From CAZFQG01 sp964520785 (lineage in GTDB: Bacteria; Planctomycetota; Planctomycetia; Pirellulales; Thermoguttaceae), in contig CAZFQG010000052.1 of assembly GCA_964520785.1 (NCBI GenBank), forward strand, positions 1-33,333: a stretch of DNA of 33,333 nucleotides, given 5' to 3'. Below are positions 9,231-17,129 of this stretch, in pieces (position 1 is the first letter of the stretch; each line of letters starts with the position of its first letter). The position numbers were made by a program, and so were the translations under genes. Under the pieces are notes generated by a model. It had not been told where the DNA came from and searched no databases. It saw only the letters and a list, made by a program, of their open reading frames with translations.

Positions 9231-9437
9231 CTTTCATAATCATAATCTTCTATTGTTCTGGAAGACTGTAGAATAATATCTGCCGATAATAGTCTGGATG
9301 GCCCGATTTGACGGTATATTATATTTGTGAAGAACTAATTTTTCCTTCAGTTTTTGGCGATCGTGAGGCGTGAAGGCTCAATTCTTTTTTTCCCCTTGTT
9401 CCAACATAGCACGTACCGCCCCCAGCCCGGTTTGATC

Positions 9438-12152
9438 ATGCCGCAAATCAATGTTCAATTGAGCACGGGACTTCCCGGCTTGGATAGGGCCCTTCGTGGT
9501 TTGCTGCCGGGTGACAACATCGTTTGGCAGTTCGAAACGGTCCGCGAGTACGCGCCGTTTATTGCACCGTACCACCATAGCGCCGTTGAAAGGGGGAGGG
9601 GCCCGATCTACTTCCGTTTCGCTCGGCACGCGCCGTTGCTGCCGGAGGAGGGGGGCGTGGAAACCTACCGTGTGGATCCCGAGTCCGGGTTCGAGACGTT
9701 CATCTCGCAGGTCCACGACGTCATCCGCAAATCGTCGCGCGGCACCTGGTTCGTTTTCGACTGCCTTTCGGACCTGGCCGTGGCATGGCGGAGCGACACG
9801 ATGTTGGGCAATTTTTTCGTTCTCACATGCCCCTACCTTTACGACGTCGACGCCATCGCGTACTTCGGTTTGAACCGCGATTTCCACTCCAATGACGCCG
9901 TCGTTCCCATCATGGCGACCACTCAGGTGTTCCTGGATATCTATCGCCACGACGAACGGCTCTATGTTCACCCGATTAAGGTCCAGCAGCGTTATTCCGA
10001 GAGCATGTACATGCTTCATGCATGGACGCAAGATGACTTCGTGCCGGTCCGTGACAGCGCCACCACCGCCGAAATCCTTAGCGCCAATCCGTGTCTCGTG
10101 GGCGAGTCGGAACTGGAGGCGCAAGGCGTTTGGCATCGCCCATTCCGGCGAGCGGAAGAAGGGCTTCGCTCGACGGGAAAGCGGAATCACCGCGAGACCG
10201 ACTCCGGCGACCTTGATTCCCAAGACACCGCCACGCTTCGCGAACTGCTGCGGACGGCCGTTACGCGCGACGCCGAAATGCTCCGGATTTGGATGGAGTA
10301 CCTTTCAATCGAGGAAATACTCGAACTCAAACGCCGGATCATCGGTACGGGTCTTATCGGCGGCAAGACGGTGGGGATGCTTCTTGCCCGGGCGATCCTC
10401 CGCCGCGCGGATGAGAGTTGGGAAAAGCTTCTGGAAGTACACGACTCGTTCTACATCGCCTCCGACGTCTTCCACACCTTCCTGGTGCAAAACGGTCTGT
10501 GGTGGACCTGGCGGAAGCACCGCGATCCGCGGCAGTATCTTCTCGACGCCGAACACGCGCGGCGGCGGATTCTCGTGGGAAAGTTCGCCGACAATATCCA
10601 GCGGCAATTCCGCACGATGTTGAACTATTTCGGCCAGTCCCCGATCATCGTGCGTTCCAGCAGCCTGTTGGAGGACAGTTTTCAGAACTCGTTCGCCGGC
10701 AAATACGACAGCGTGTTTCTTGCCAACCAAGGCTCGCCGGAGCAGCGGTTACAGGATTTCATGGCCGCCGTCAGGGCCATCTACGCCAGCACGCTCAGCG
10801 AAGAGGCACTTACGTACCGCGCTCGGCGCGGAATGCTCGAGCACGACGAGCAGATGGCCCTCCTGGTACAACGGGTTTCCGGCGAGTTTCACGAGGGTCT
10901 GTTCTTCCCGCAACTGGCGGGAGTCGGCTTTTCCTACAACCCTTACGTCTGGAGCGACGTAATCGACCCGCGCGCCGGCGTATTACGTCTGGTGTTCGGC
11001 CTGGGAACGAGGGCGGTCGATCGAACCGACGATGATTATCCCCGGGTGATTGCGCTGAACGCGCCGCGGCGGCGTCCGGTGGCCGGCCACGATGACGCGA
11101 TGCAGTACACTCAACGTCGCGTCGACGTGCTCGATCTCCACGCCAACCGGTTCGTTACGGAAGACTTCGCCGAAGTCGCGCGACGCAGCCCGGAATTGCT
11201 CTACGATTTGTTCGTATCCGACGTGCCGGGCGAGTCCTCCTATCAGCCGGGCGGCCGTCGGCCCAATCCGGCCGACGGGTTCTTGACGTTCGACGGCCTT
11301 ATAGGGAATACCGATTACGTCGGGAAAATGAGAGAAATGCTGGCGATTCTGGAAACGGGATATGGATGTCCTGTAGACGTGGAATTCACCACCAATATCC
11401 GACCGGACGGCACGTTTCTGATCAACGTCGTCCAATGCAGACCTCTGCACGTGCAAAGCGACTGCGCGGTAACCGCGTTGCCGGACGACATTCCGCCGGA
11501 GGATATCCTGCTTCGGGCCCGGGACGCGATCCTCGGCAGGAGCCGGGTATGCACCGTGGATCGCGTCATCTACGTCATGCCGGAGGTCTACGGCCGGCTT
11601 CCTCTCCCCGACCGTTATGCGGTTGCTCGGCTCGTGGGGCGGCTGTGCCGGATGGATTCCACTCCCGCCGAAACCGGCGAAACAAGCAGGCAATCGCGTG
11701 TTCCGGAAGAGCGCCCGGAAGACGAGGATGTAAAGCGGAAGATACTTCTGTTGGGCCCCGGCCGTTGGGGAACTTCGATGCCGTCGCTTGGGGTTCCCGT
11801 CACGTTCCACGAAATCAGCGGCATCGCCGTGCTGGGGGAGATCGTGGCCATGCACGATAACCTCGTGCCGGATGTCTCGCTGGGCACGCACCTTTTCAAC
11901 GAGCTGGTGGAAGCCGATATTCTGTATTTCGCGCTTTTTCCAGGCAGAGAAACGAATAGCCTGAACACGGCACTTCTGGATTCGGCTCCTAACCGGCTGG
12001 AACACCTCGTCCCGGAATCGGCGGTCTGGTCGAACGCGGTCAAAGTCATCGACACGGCCGAGTTTTCACCCGGTCGGCGCATGATCTTGAACGCGAATAC
12101 TCCAAAGCAGGAAGTGGTGTGCTACCGGGATGCGCACCGAACCGGCAACTGA
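9438..12152 (+). CDS. P-loop-less KaiC-like domain fused to PEP-synthase-type ATP-grasp (PPDK_N) domain
   Basis: 904 residues from the ATG at 9438; the frame is open back to a TTG at 9354, but 'MPQINVQLSTGLPGLDRAL' is the natural KaiC/RecA-like start. The N-terminal ~240 residues follow a KaiC layout, with 'STGLPGLDRALRGLLPGD'. However, the Walker A loop is replaced by 'GLLPGDNIVWQ', so it should not bind ATP there. After a charged linker (~245-300), 'GGKTVGMLLARAIL' (~307) begins a PEP synthase/PPDK nucleotide-binding domain. That domain has 'PIIVRSSSLLEDSFQNSFAG' (~401) and 'FGLGTRAVDRTDDDYPRV'. A conserved 'LLLGPGRWG' segment follows near residue 770. The swivelling phosphohistidine domain and PEP-binding barrel of true PpsA/PPDK are absent. 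The function is unknown; it may be a phosphotransferase or regulator. The neighbouring gdhA hints at central metabolism, weakly. Confidence 0.78.
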   Translation: MPQINVQLSTGLPGLDRALRGLLPGDNIVWQFETVREYAPFIAPYHHSAVERGRGPIYFRFARHAPLLPEEGGVETYRVDPESGFETFISQVHDVIRKSSRGTWFVFDCLSDLAVAWRSDTMLGNFFVLTCPYLYDVDAIAYFGLNRDFHSNDAVVPIMATTQVFLDIYRHDERLYVHPIKVQQRYSESMYMLHAWTQDDFVPVRDSATTAEILSANPCLVGESELEAQGVWHRPFRRAEEGLRSTGKRNHRETDSGDLDSQDTATLRELLRTAVTRDAEMLRIWMEYLSIEEILELKRRIIGTGLIGGKTVGMLLARAILRRADESWEKLLEVHDSFYIASDVFHTFLVQNGLWWTWRKHRDPRQYLLDAEHARRRILVGKFADNIQRQFRTMLNYFGQSPIIVRSSSLLEDSFQNSFAGKYDSVFLANQGSPEQRLQDFMAAVRAIYASTLSEEALTYRARRGMLEHDEQMALLVQRVSGEFHEGLFFPQLAGVGFSYNPYVWSDVIDPRAGVLRLVFGLGTRAVDRTDDDYPRVIALNAPRRRPVAGHDDAMQYTQRRVDVLDLHANRFVTEDFAEVARRSPELLYDLFVSDVPGESSYQPGGRRPNPADGFLTFDGLIGNTDYVGKMREMLAILETGYGCPVDVEFTTNIRPDGTFLINVVQCRPLHVQSDCAVTALPDDIPPEDILLRARDAILGRSRVCTVDRVIYVMPEVYGRLPLPDRYAVARLVGRLCRMDSTPAETGETSRQSRVPEERPEDEDVKRKILLLGPGRWGTSMPSLGVPVTFHEISGIAVLGEIVAMHDNLVPDVSLGTHLFNELVEADILYFALFPGRETNSLNTALLDSAPNRLEHLVPESAVWSNAVKVIDTAEFSPGRRMILNANTPKQEVVCYRDAHRTGN

Positions 12153-12367
12153 AGAAAAGAGAGAAAGCGGGAATTCACGCCCTCATCCTTCCACGACCGG
12201 CAGCCCTCTACCCGCGTACCCTCTTACCCGTGTAACAGTCTCCGTGCCAGTAATAGGTGAGACAGGCGCCTCCTTGATGTTGTTTGCTCGACCTCCGGGC
12301 GATCCTTTACGCGGCCTCGACTCCAACAGCCTGATGAAAAACAGCCTGCTTGCCCGCGAAAACCGCG

Positions 12368-13647
12368 TCAGTCCGCCGGGTACCTCCGCTGCCGGATATC
12401 CGCCGTGAGACCGTGGGCAAGCATGTTTTCCAGTTGGCACTGGCGCGACGTGATCGGCGCCAANNNNNNNNNNGGCGGCTCGCCTTTGGCGTCATCCGCT
12501 GGTAGGTACAGGTCTTCAGGAATTTGCCCACCCAGACCCCTCCCGTGTATCGCGCGGCGCGGCTCGTGGGAAGAATGTGATTCGTTCCGATGGATTTGTC
12601 GCCGTAAGCGACGGTTGTTTCCTCGCCCAGAAACAGCGACCCATAGTTGGTCAGGCGGTCGGCGAAGTACTCGGTGTCCGCGGTATGAACCTCCAGGTGC
12701 TCGGGGGCGTAGTCGTCACTCAGTTGGATCGCCTCCTCGGCACTCTCGGCGAGGAGGACAATTCCGTTGTCGCGCCACGAGACGGAAGCGACGTCGCGCG
12801 TGGGGAGAACGGCCAGTTGCCGCTGGACCTCGGCGATGGTCCGGCGGCCGAAATCCTCACCGAGGCAGATCAGGCATATTCCGCTGTTGGGGTCGTGTTC
12901 GGCCTGGCCCAGCAGATCGCACGCGACCAACTCCGGATCGGCCGCGTCGTCGGCAATAATGAGGATCTCGGTAGGTCCCGCCAGAAGGTCGATACCGCAC
13001 CGTCCAAACAGTTGGCGTTTCGCCTCGGCCACGTATTTATTGCCGGCTCCGCAAAGGATGTCCACTTCCGGAACGTCCCCGAGACCGAAGGCCATCATCG
13101 CCAGGGCCTGAACTCCGCCGAGGACGAAAAGTCGATCGGCTCCGGCCTTCGCCATCGCGTTGATCGTCGCCGGATAGTACCCTTTCCCCTCGACCGGCGG
13201 CGTACATGCGATCACCGTCCGCACCCCGGCCACCTTCGCCGGAATAATGCTCATCTGAGCGGAACCGAACATCGGATAGCGGCCACCGGGAATGTAGCTC
13301 CCGACCGCATTTACCGGAATATGCCGGTGCCCCAGCGTCGTTCCGGGGCGGATCTCCACTTCCAAAGGCGCCAGCGTCTTCAGTTGCGCTTGGGCGAACA
13401 AGCGAACGTTTTCCTGGCAGTAGTCGGTATCCTCGATGGCTTGCGGCGATAGCTCCGCGATCGCCGCGGCAATCTCGCCGGGCCCCAGTTCGAAACTCGG
13501 AGGGTCCCAGCGGTCGAACGTCCGGCTGTATTTGCGGACCGCGTCCATGCCGTTGCGTTCGGTTTCGTGGAGGATTTCAGATACGACCCGGGCCGTGTCC
13601 GGATCGTCCTGGAATAGTCGGTGGTTTCCTTCCTTCAGCGTCTTCAT
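12368..13647 (-). CDS. hisD: Histidinol dehydrogenase family protein (interrupted by assembly gap)
   Basis: The ATG at 13647 has AAAGGAGCG 8 nt upstream. HisD oxidises L-histidinol to histidine in two NAD-dependent steps. Present are 'GSYIPGGRYPMFGSAQMS', 'IPAKVAGV', 'CGAGNKYVAEAKRQ', 'GPTEILIIADD', the zinc residues of 'GQAEHDP', the catalytic pair in 'APEHLEV', and 'GDKSIGTNHILPT'. Ten Ns (12464-12473) interrupt the gene. Beyond them the true C-terminus, 'SRQCQLENMLAHGLTADIR' ending at the stop 12368-12370, is in a different frame. A gap length of 2 modulo 3 would restore the frame, and the last zinc histidine ('LAHGLTADIR') is then present. It is the third gene of a run with two secreted proteins and overlaps the preceding stop by ATGA. 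No other histidine gene is nearby, so it may act on another amino alcohol. Confidence 0.9.
12464..12473. other. Assembly gap (10 N)
   Basis: A run of exactly ten N, a conventional placeholder of unknown size, inside hisD. The HisD frame on its two sides disagrees by one base relative to the ten written, so the real number of bases is 2 modulo 3 (for instance 2, 5, 8 or 11). Confidence 0.98.
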
Positions 13648-14594
13648 ACGGTTCGCTCCTTTGGCATCCGCCTCGTATTCTTCGTCCTTCTGAATTGCGC
13701 GCCACCTTTGTCGATTGAGACGTATTCCTTCGTGCCCAGCGGCATCAGCACGCGGTAGAGATTCTTGCCGCAACGGACCGTGTCGCCCCGTTGCAGGCGG
13801 ATGCCTTCGTGCCAGTCGACCCAGGCGCCGGTCAAGATTCGGGCGAAATGGGCGCGGCCCTCTCCGTCGTCAGTGATGTTTTCGATCAGGCCGTCCTCGA
13901 TATCGCCGACCACCGGGGCCGACGAGGTCCAATCCTCGGCATTGAGGGCAATGCCGTCGTCATCGGTCTCCACGGTGCCGTTGCGGACGACGAACTTCCG
14001 GCCCGCGTTGATGTGGACGCCGTCTTTCGCCCCGCGGATTCCGAATCCGTCCAAGACGATGTTTTCGAACGTCGCGATCTGAAACGCGTATTGATTGCCG
14101 TGCAGATTCAAGCAGACGAAATCGCGGACGGTCAAGTTGCGGATATGGGAGAAGAAGATTTGCCCGCGGTGGCCGAACATCGGGCTGTTTTCGTCGTGGG
14201 TGAGGCTGAATTCGTTGACATCAATCCGCACGCCCTCGACGGTAATGTTAGCGTTCCATTCGCGGGCCTGAAGCCCCCGATTGGCCAACACGTGGACGAA
14301 CTCCCCTCTTTTCTGCAAGACGACGCCGGGCCCGAAGACCAGCCGCGTGTCGCTGTCCAGCCAGACCGTCCGGTCGAGGCCGTAAACCCCCGGTTGGGTC
14401 ACGCGGACGGTTCGCTTTCCACCGTCGAGCGCCTTTTGGAGTGCCTCCGCATTTGTGGCGGGCGGAGCACCGGGGGAAAACCCGAGGTCCGCGGCATTGA
14501 CGAAACCTGAATCGGCCTTCGCGTTTGTGGAAATCCCAATCATTGTGGCGGCCAATAGGATTGCCGGCAGATTCCGGATGTTCTTGACTTGCAT
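13644..14594 (-). CDS. Secreted right-handed beta-helix protein (pectate lyase / GH28-like)
   Basis: 316 residues from the ATG at 14594, with AAAGG 9 nt upstream. A signal peptide (~1-28, ending 'STNAKA') precedes a beta-helix of the polygalacturonase/pectate-lyase superfamily: 'NAEALQKALDGGKRTVRV', 'SDTRLVFGPGVVLQKRGEF', then rungs 'ITVEGVRIDVNEF', 'LTVRDFVCLNL', 'IVLDGFGIRGAKDGVHI' and 'VRNGTVETDDDGIAL'. The 'TDDDGIAL' element resembles the aspartate cluster of GH28, but no catalytic activity can be assigned. The last ~25 residues are basic and unlike the fold ('FRRTKNTRRMPKERTV'). The stop overlaps the hisD start as ATGA, so the gene may be C-terminally shortened. It probably binds or cleaves polysaccharide outside the cytoplasm. 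Confidence 0.72.
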   Translation of the reverse strand: MQVKNIRNLPAILLAATMIGISTNAKADSGFVNAADLGFSPGAPPATNAEALQKALDGGKRTVRVTQPGVYGLDRTVWLDSDTRLVFGPGVVLQKRGEFVHVLANRGLQAREWNANITVEGVRIDVNEFSLTHDENSPMFGHRGQIFFSHIRNLTVRDFVCLNLHGNQYAFQIATFENIVLDGFGIRGAKDGVHINAGRKFVVRNGTVETDDDGIALNAEDWTSSAPVVGDIEDGLIENITDDGEGRAHFARILTGAWVDWHEGIRLQRGDTVRCGKNLYRVLMPLGTKEYVSIDKGGAQFRRTKNTRRMPKERTV

Positions 14595-14633
14595 GGATGG
14601 GACCTTTCTGTTTTGTAATTCCGAGACAACCCG

Positions 14634-15671
14634 CTAACGGTCCTCGACCTTGTCCAGCCGCCAGACGTCGTTGATCGGCGTGCTGCCGGGATGGCTTCCG
14701 GCCACCATCCAGAGATGGCCGTCGTGGACGAACGCGGTGCCGGCGTGGCGCGTCGGCCAGGGCGTATCGGCCAGTTCGGTCCAGCGCACCCCGTCCGGCG
14801 AATACCAGACGTCGTTGCGGTTGTAACCGGGCGTATCGGAATTGCCCCCGGCCATGACCCACATCTTGTCGTCGAAGACGGCCACGCTGTGGTACTGCCG
14901 CGGCGCCCACGGGGCGGTCGCGTCCTTTCGCCAGTGTACCCCGTCGGCCGAACTCCAGACCTCGTTGTAGAACAGCCGTTTCGGATGGTCGGGCGTGTCG
15001 TAGGTGCCGCCGCCGAGAAGCCACATCCGCCCGTGCATCACGACCGAGCCTTGGATCATTCCCCGCGGCGACCAGGGAGCGTGTTCAAGAACCCGCGTCC
15101 ACTTCACGCCGTCCGAGCTATTCCACACGTCGTTATAAAAGGCTTCCGGGACATCGGGAACGAACTGAGGGACCGTCTGTCCCCCCATCACCCAGAGCTT
15201 TCCGTCATGGACCATCGTCACGTGCATGTTTCGCTGGCCCCACTCGGCACTGGCCGTGGCCTGCTCCCAATGGATCCCGTCGGCGGAACTCCAGACATCG
15301 TTCTGGTAGTGCTTCAACAGCGGATCGCCGCCCACGATCCACATCCTGTTGTCGAAGACCGCGTAGCCGCCGCAGTGGCGCCCCTCCCAGACATCGGGAT
15401 TGCCCGGGGTATTCGGTCTCACCTGGGTCCATTTCAGGCCGTCGGTCGAGTTCCACACGTCGTTGTAGCCGACGTGGGCCGAACCGCCCGCCGGATCATC
15501 GGCCCAGCCGCCCAGCAGCCACATCTTTCCGCCATAGACGGCCGCCCCCGCCCCGTCGCGCTCGCAGAATGTGGCATGTTCCGCAATGCGCGTCCACTTG
15601 TACTCGGCTCCGATCGATGGAAATGCAGCGGCGCACGACACAAACGGCAGAAAAAGGAAGATCACTCGCAT
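14634..15671 (-). CDS. Secreted kelch-repeat (galactose-oxidase-like propeller) protein
   Basis: 345 residues from the ATG at 15671, with GAGGT 6 nt upstream. After a signal peptide (~1-22, 'LFLPFVSCAAAFPSIGAE') come about six similar blades. Each blade contains a 'K/RMWLLGG'-type strand and an 'NDVWxSxDGxxW' strand (for example 'YNDVWNSTDGLKW', 'QNDVWSSADGIHW', 'YNEVWSSADGVHW', 'RNDVWYSPDGVRW'). The layout suggests a six-bladed beta-propeller and no extra catalytic domain. It is the first gene of the kelch / beta-helix / hisD run, with 39 nt to the next start. A good promoter lies ~75 nt upstream. The likely role is carbohydrate or surface binding; the substrate is unknown. Confidence 0.85.
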   Translation of the reverse strand: MRVIFLFLPFVSCAAAFPSIGAEYKWTRIAEHATFCERDGAGAAVYGGKMWLLGGWADDPAGGSAHVGYNDVWNSTDGLKWTQVRPNTPGNPDVWEGRHCGGYAVFDNRMWIVGGDPLLKHYQNDVWSSADGIHWEQATASAEWGQRNMHVTMVHDGKLWVMGGQTVPQFVPDVPEAFYNDVWNSSDGVKWTRVLEHAPWSPRGMIQGSVVMHGRMWLLGGGTYDTPDHPKRLFYNEVWSSADGVHWRKDATAPWAPRQYHSVAVFDDKMWVMAGGNSDTPGYNRNDVWYSPDGVRWTELADTPWPTRHAGTAFVHDGHLWMVAGSHPGSTPINDVWRLDKVEDR

Positions 15672-15750
15672 GAAGTACCTCGAAATGGTTCGCGTTGGAT
15701 ACCGACGGCTTTGTCACCACGCACGGGGCCGGACGGCAACAGACTACGAG

Positions 15751-15779
15751 TCTAGCCGGCTTGATGCCGGGTGTCAATT
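15751..15779 (-). promoter_or_regulatory. Promoter of the kelch / beta-helix / hisD operon with internal palindromes
   Basis: Read on the minus strand: TTGACA (15779-15774), a 17-bp spacer, TAGACT (15756-15751). The -35 is perfect. The spacer contains the inverted repeat CCGGC-ttgat-GCCGG (15758-15772). A second inverted repeat, AGACT-acg-AGTCT (15743-15755), covers the -10 and likely start site. Both sit where a repressor would act. The leader to the ATG is about 75 nt. Confidence 0.6.
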
Positions 15780-15957
15780 TAACGGGAAACGCAGATACCC
15801 CTCAACGGAAGCGTCCGGTAGCAGGCGCAACACCAAGAATGCGGAAACGGTTCGCGCCGGAGGATAAGAGAGGGGCAGTTTCGGGGTATCCGCACGCCGC
15901 GGTTTGACTGGACTCTAAGTGCAATCGTGTCGTGAATTGCGTCACAAGGCAATGGTA

Positions 15958-15986
15958 TTGACGTCTGACTCAAGTCTGCCTAGAAT
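15958..15986 (+). promoter_or_regulatory. Promoter of the XRE-family regulator
   Basis: TTGACG (15958-15963), a 17-bp spacer, TAGAAT (15981-15986). It is followed almost at once by GGAGGTGAG (15995-16003) and the ATG at 16007, which gives a leader of only about 14 nt that is nearly all ribosome site. Confidence 0.65.
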
Positions 15987-16006
15987 CACCCTATGGAGGT
16001 GAGCCC

Positions 16007-16402
16007 ATGAGCAAAAGGTCGATGAAGGCGGTGGACTGTCGGCGCGTCGAGCTGGACGGGGTCCGCTATGTGATTCTTCGGGAATCGATCCTTGACGCCC
16101 TTTGTCGCCGGGCGGACGTGTCGCTGGACGACGCGTCCCGGGGCCCCCAGCCGGGCGTGGAAGAATTGGAGGGGGCCGATCTGGCGGAGAAGCTCATTCG
16201 GCGCCGCAAGGCGGCCGGGCTGGGGCAGGCCGAGTTGGCGCGTCGGGCCGGGATTCGCCCCGAAACGCTCAATCGCATCGAGCGAGGCCGCACGACCCCC
16301 GACTTCGCCACGATCCGCAAACTGGTGCTCGCCATGGACGCCGCGGAACAAGCCGCGGCCGAAGCGTCCCTATCCAACGAAAAATCGGAGAACCAACCAT
16401 GA
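16007..16402 (+). CDS. XRE-family helix-turn-helix regulator (antitoxin-like)
   Basis: 131 residues from the ATG at 16007, with a strong GGAGGTGAG site. The first ~45 residues ('DCRRVELDGVRYVILRESIL') look like the N-terminal part of antitoxin or phage-type regulators that bind a partner. The rest is a Cro/cI HTH (~63-120: 'LIRRRKAAGLGQAELARRAG', then 'TLNRIERGRTTPDFATIRKL'), which binds DNA as a dimer. No toxin-like gene is seen upstream. Downstream, its stop overlaps (ATGA) a 17-codon reading frame that ends just where an ISKra4 remnant begins, so a former partner gene may have been destroyed. Autoregulation is plausible given the very short leader. Confidence 0.85.
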   Translation: MSKRSMKAVDCRRVELDGVRYVILRESILDALCRRADVSLDDASRGPQPGVEELEGADLAEKLIRRRKAAGLGQAELARRAGIRPETLNRIERGRTTPDFATIRKLVLAMDAAEQAAAEASLSNEKSENQP

Positions 16403-16452
16403 GTCACGAAAACGCGTCGCGGCCGCCTCGGGGGATGCGGTGCATGAAGTAG
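16399..16452 (+). pseudogene. 17-codon leftover overlapping the XRE gene
   Basis: The ATG at 16399 overlaps the XRE stop by ATGA and reads 'MSHENASRPPRGMRCMK' before a TAG at 16450-16452. Such tight coupling is typical of a real second gene of an operon. The frame ends at the edge of the transposase remnant, so it is probably the 5' stub of a disrupted gene. Chance overlap cannot be excluded. Confidence 0.3.
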
Positions 16453-16867
16453 AGGAAACGACCTGGTTCGGCCTGCTGGAGATTCTCGGCTTCGCGCCGT
16501 CGGTCAATTGCCTGGAAGACACGGTTGCCCGGACTTCGGCACATGCCGAAGTCTTCTTCGACGAACAAGAGCCGGTCGATCCAACGACGGAGGAAGCGGT
16601 CGAAGAAATGCAACATCGCGATCCACGGAAGCGGCGGACCGTCGTGGCGATCATGGACGGGGAAACGAAGTTTCGCGACTTGCAGGAACTGAAGATCGGC
16701 CGGGCCGTCGGAATCTTGGACATCTGGCACGTTTGGCCGCCAGTTACCCGGTCGGCAGCGGCGCGGTGGAGGGCGCATGCCGTCACCTGGTGAAGGATCG
16801 CATGGAGAAGAGCGGTATGCGTTGGCGCATCGAAGGCGCCCAGGCGATTAGCACCACGTTCACATAG
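16441..16867 (+). pseudogene. ISKra4-family transposase remnant with internal deletions
   Basis: Two frames carry pieces of one ISKra4-type transposase. Frame 1 of the remnant (about 16441-16735) has 'LLEILGFAPSVNCLEDTVAR' and 'EVFFDEQEPVDPTTEEA', matching the N-terminal middle part. It then jumps to 'RKRRTVVAIMDGETKF' and 'AVGILDIWHVW', the motif before the catalytic core's end. After a frame change, 'SYPVGSGAVEGACRHLVKD' and 'RMEKSGMRWRIEGAQAI' (16739-16850) is the classic C-terminus. The 'DGKGVPMRR' region and roughly 100 residues after 'IWHVW' are missing. So it has lost at least two internal blocks plus the frame and cannot be active. Boundaries of the original element are not visible. 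Confidence 0.75.
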
Positions 16868-17129
16868 AAACCGTTATCCCAGGCGTCCGCCTTCGCCTCC
16901 GCGAACGGCGCGCTGCTGGGGAGTCTACACAAACACGGCATATTTGCAGAGAGAAAGGGGGTTTTTCCGGCCAGGCCAAAACTCGTCGTTTCCGTCCAAT
17001 TTCTGCCAGCCGGCGTGGATTATGAACTATATGTCAAACACTCACCTATACCAGTTTTCGAAAAACTCCGAGAAATCCTGCCTACGAAGTAGAATAGCTT
17101 TAGTCGGAATGTTCGTATGGGAATCCAGG

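Larger units (their letters stand above)
9119..9437. other. AT-rich divergent intergenic region (gdhA / KaiC-PPDK-like gene)
   Basis: About 319 bp of clearly AT-rich DNA in a GC-rich window, richest at 9190-9350. It contains a TATAAT on each strand (9225-9230 on +; ATTATA at 9189-9194, read as TATAAT on -). The repeated motif 'ataatc' occurs around 9226-9248. The region probably carries both divergent promoters. No gene was seen in it; a TTG at 9354 could extend the right-hand gene but has no ribosome site. Confidence 0.6.
15672..16006. other. Divergent promoter region (kelch operon / XRE regulator)
   Basis: 335 bp with no gene, but with well-formed promoters facing both ways (15751-15779 minus; 15958-15986 plus), described separately. 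The stretch 15785-15900 between them has no recognisable signal. Confidence 0.6.

Noticed and set aside
12183..12440. Small minus-strand frame near the 3' ends of the KaiC/PPDK-like gene and hisD
   Set aside because: It overlaps the true HisD C-terminus in another frame and has no motif; 12153-12367 appears to be a plain convergent spacer.
14691..15755. 354-residue plus-strand frame over the kelch gene
   Set aside because: It is antisense to a protein with a signal peptide and six clear blades; its His/Arg/Pro-rich repeats only mirror the blade repeats.
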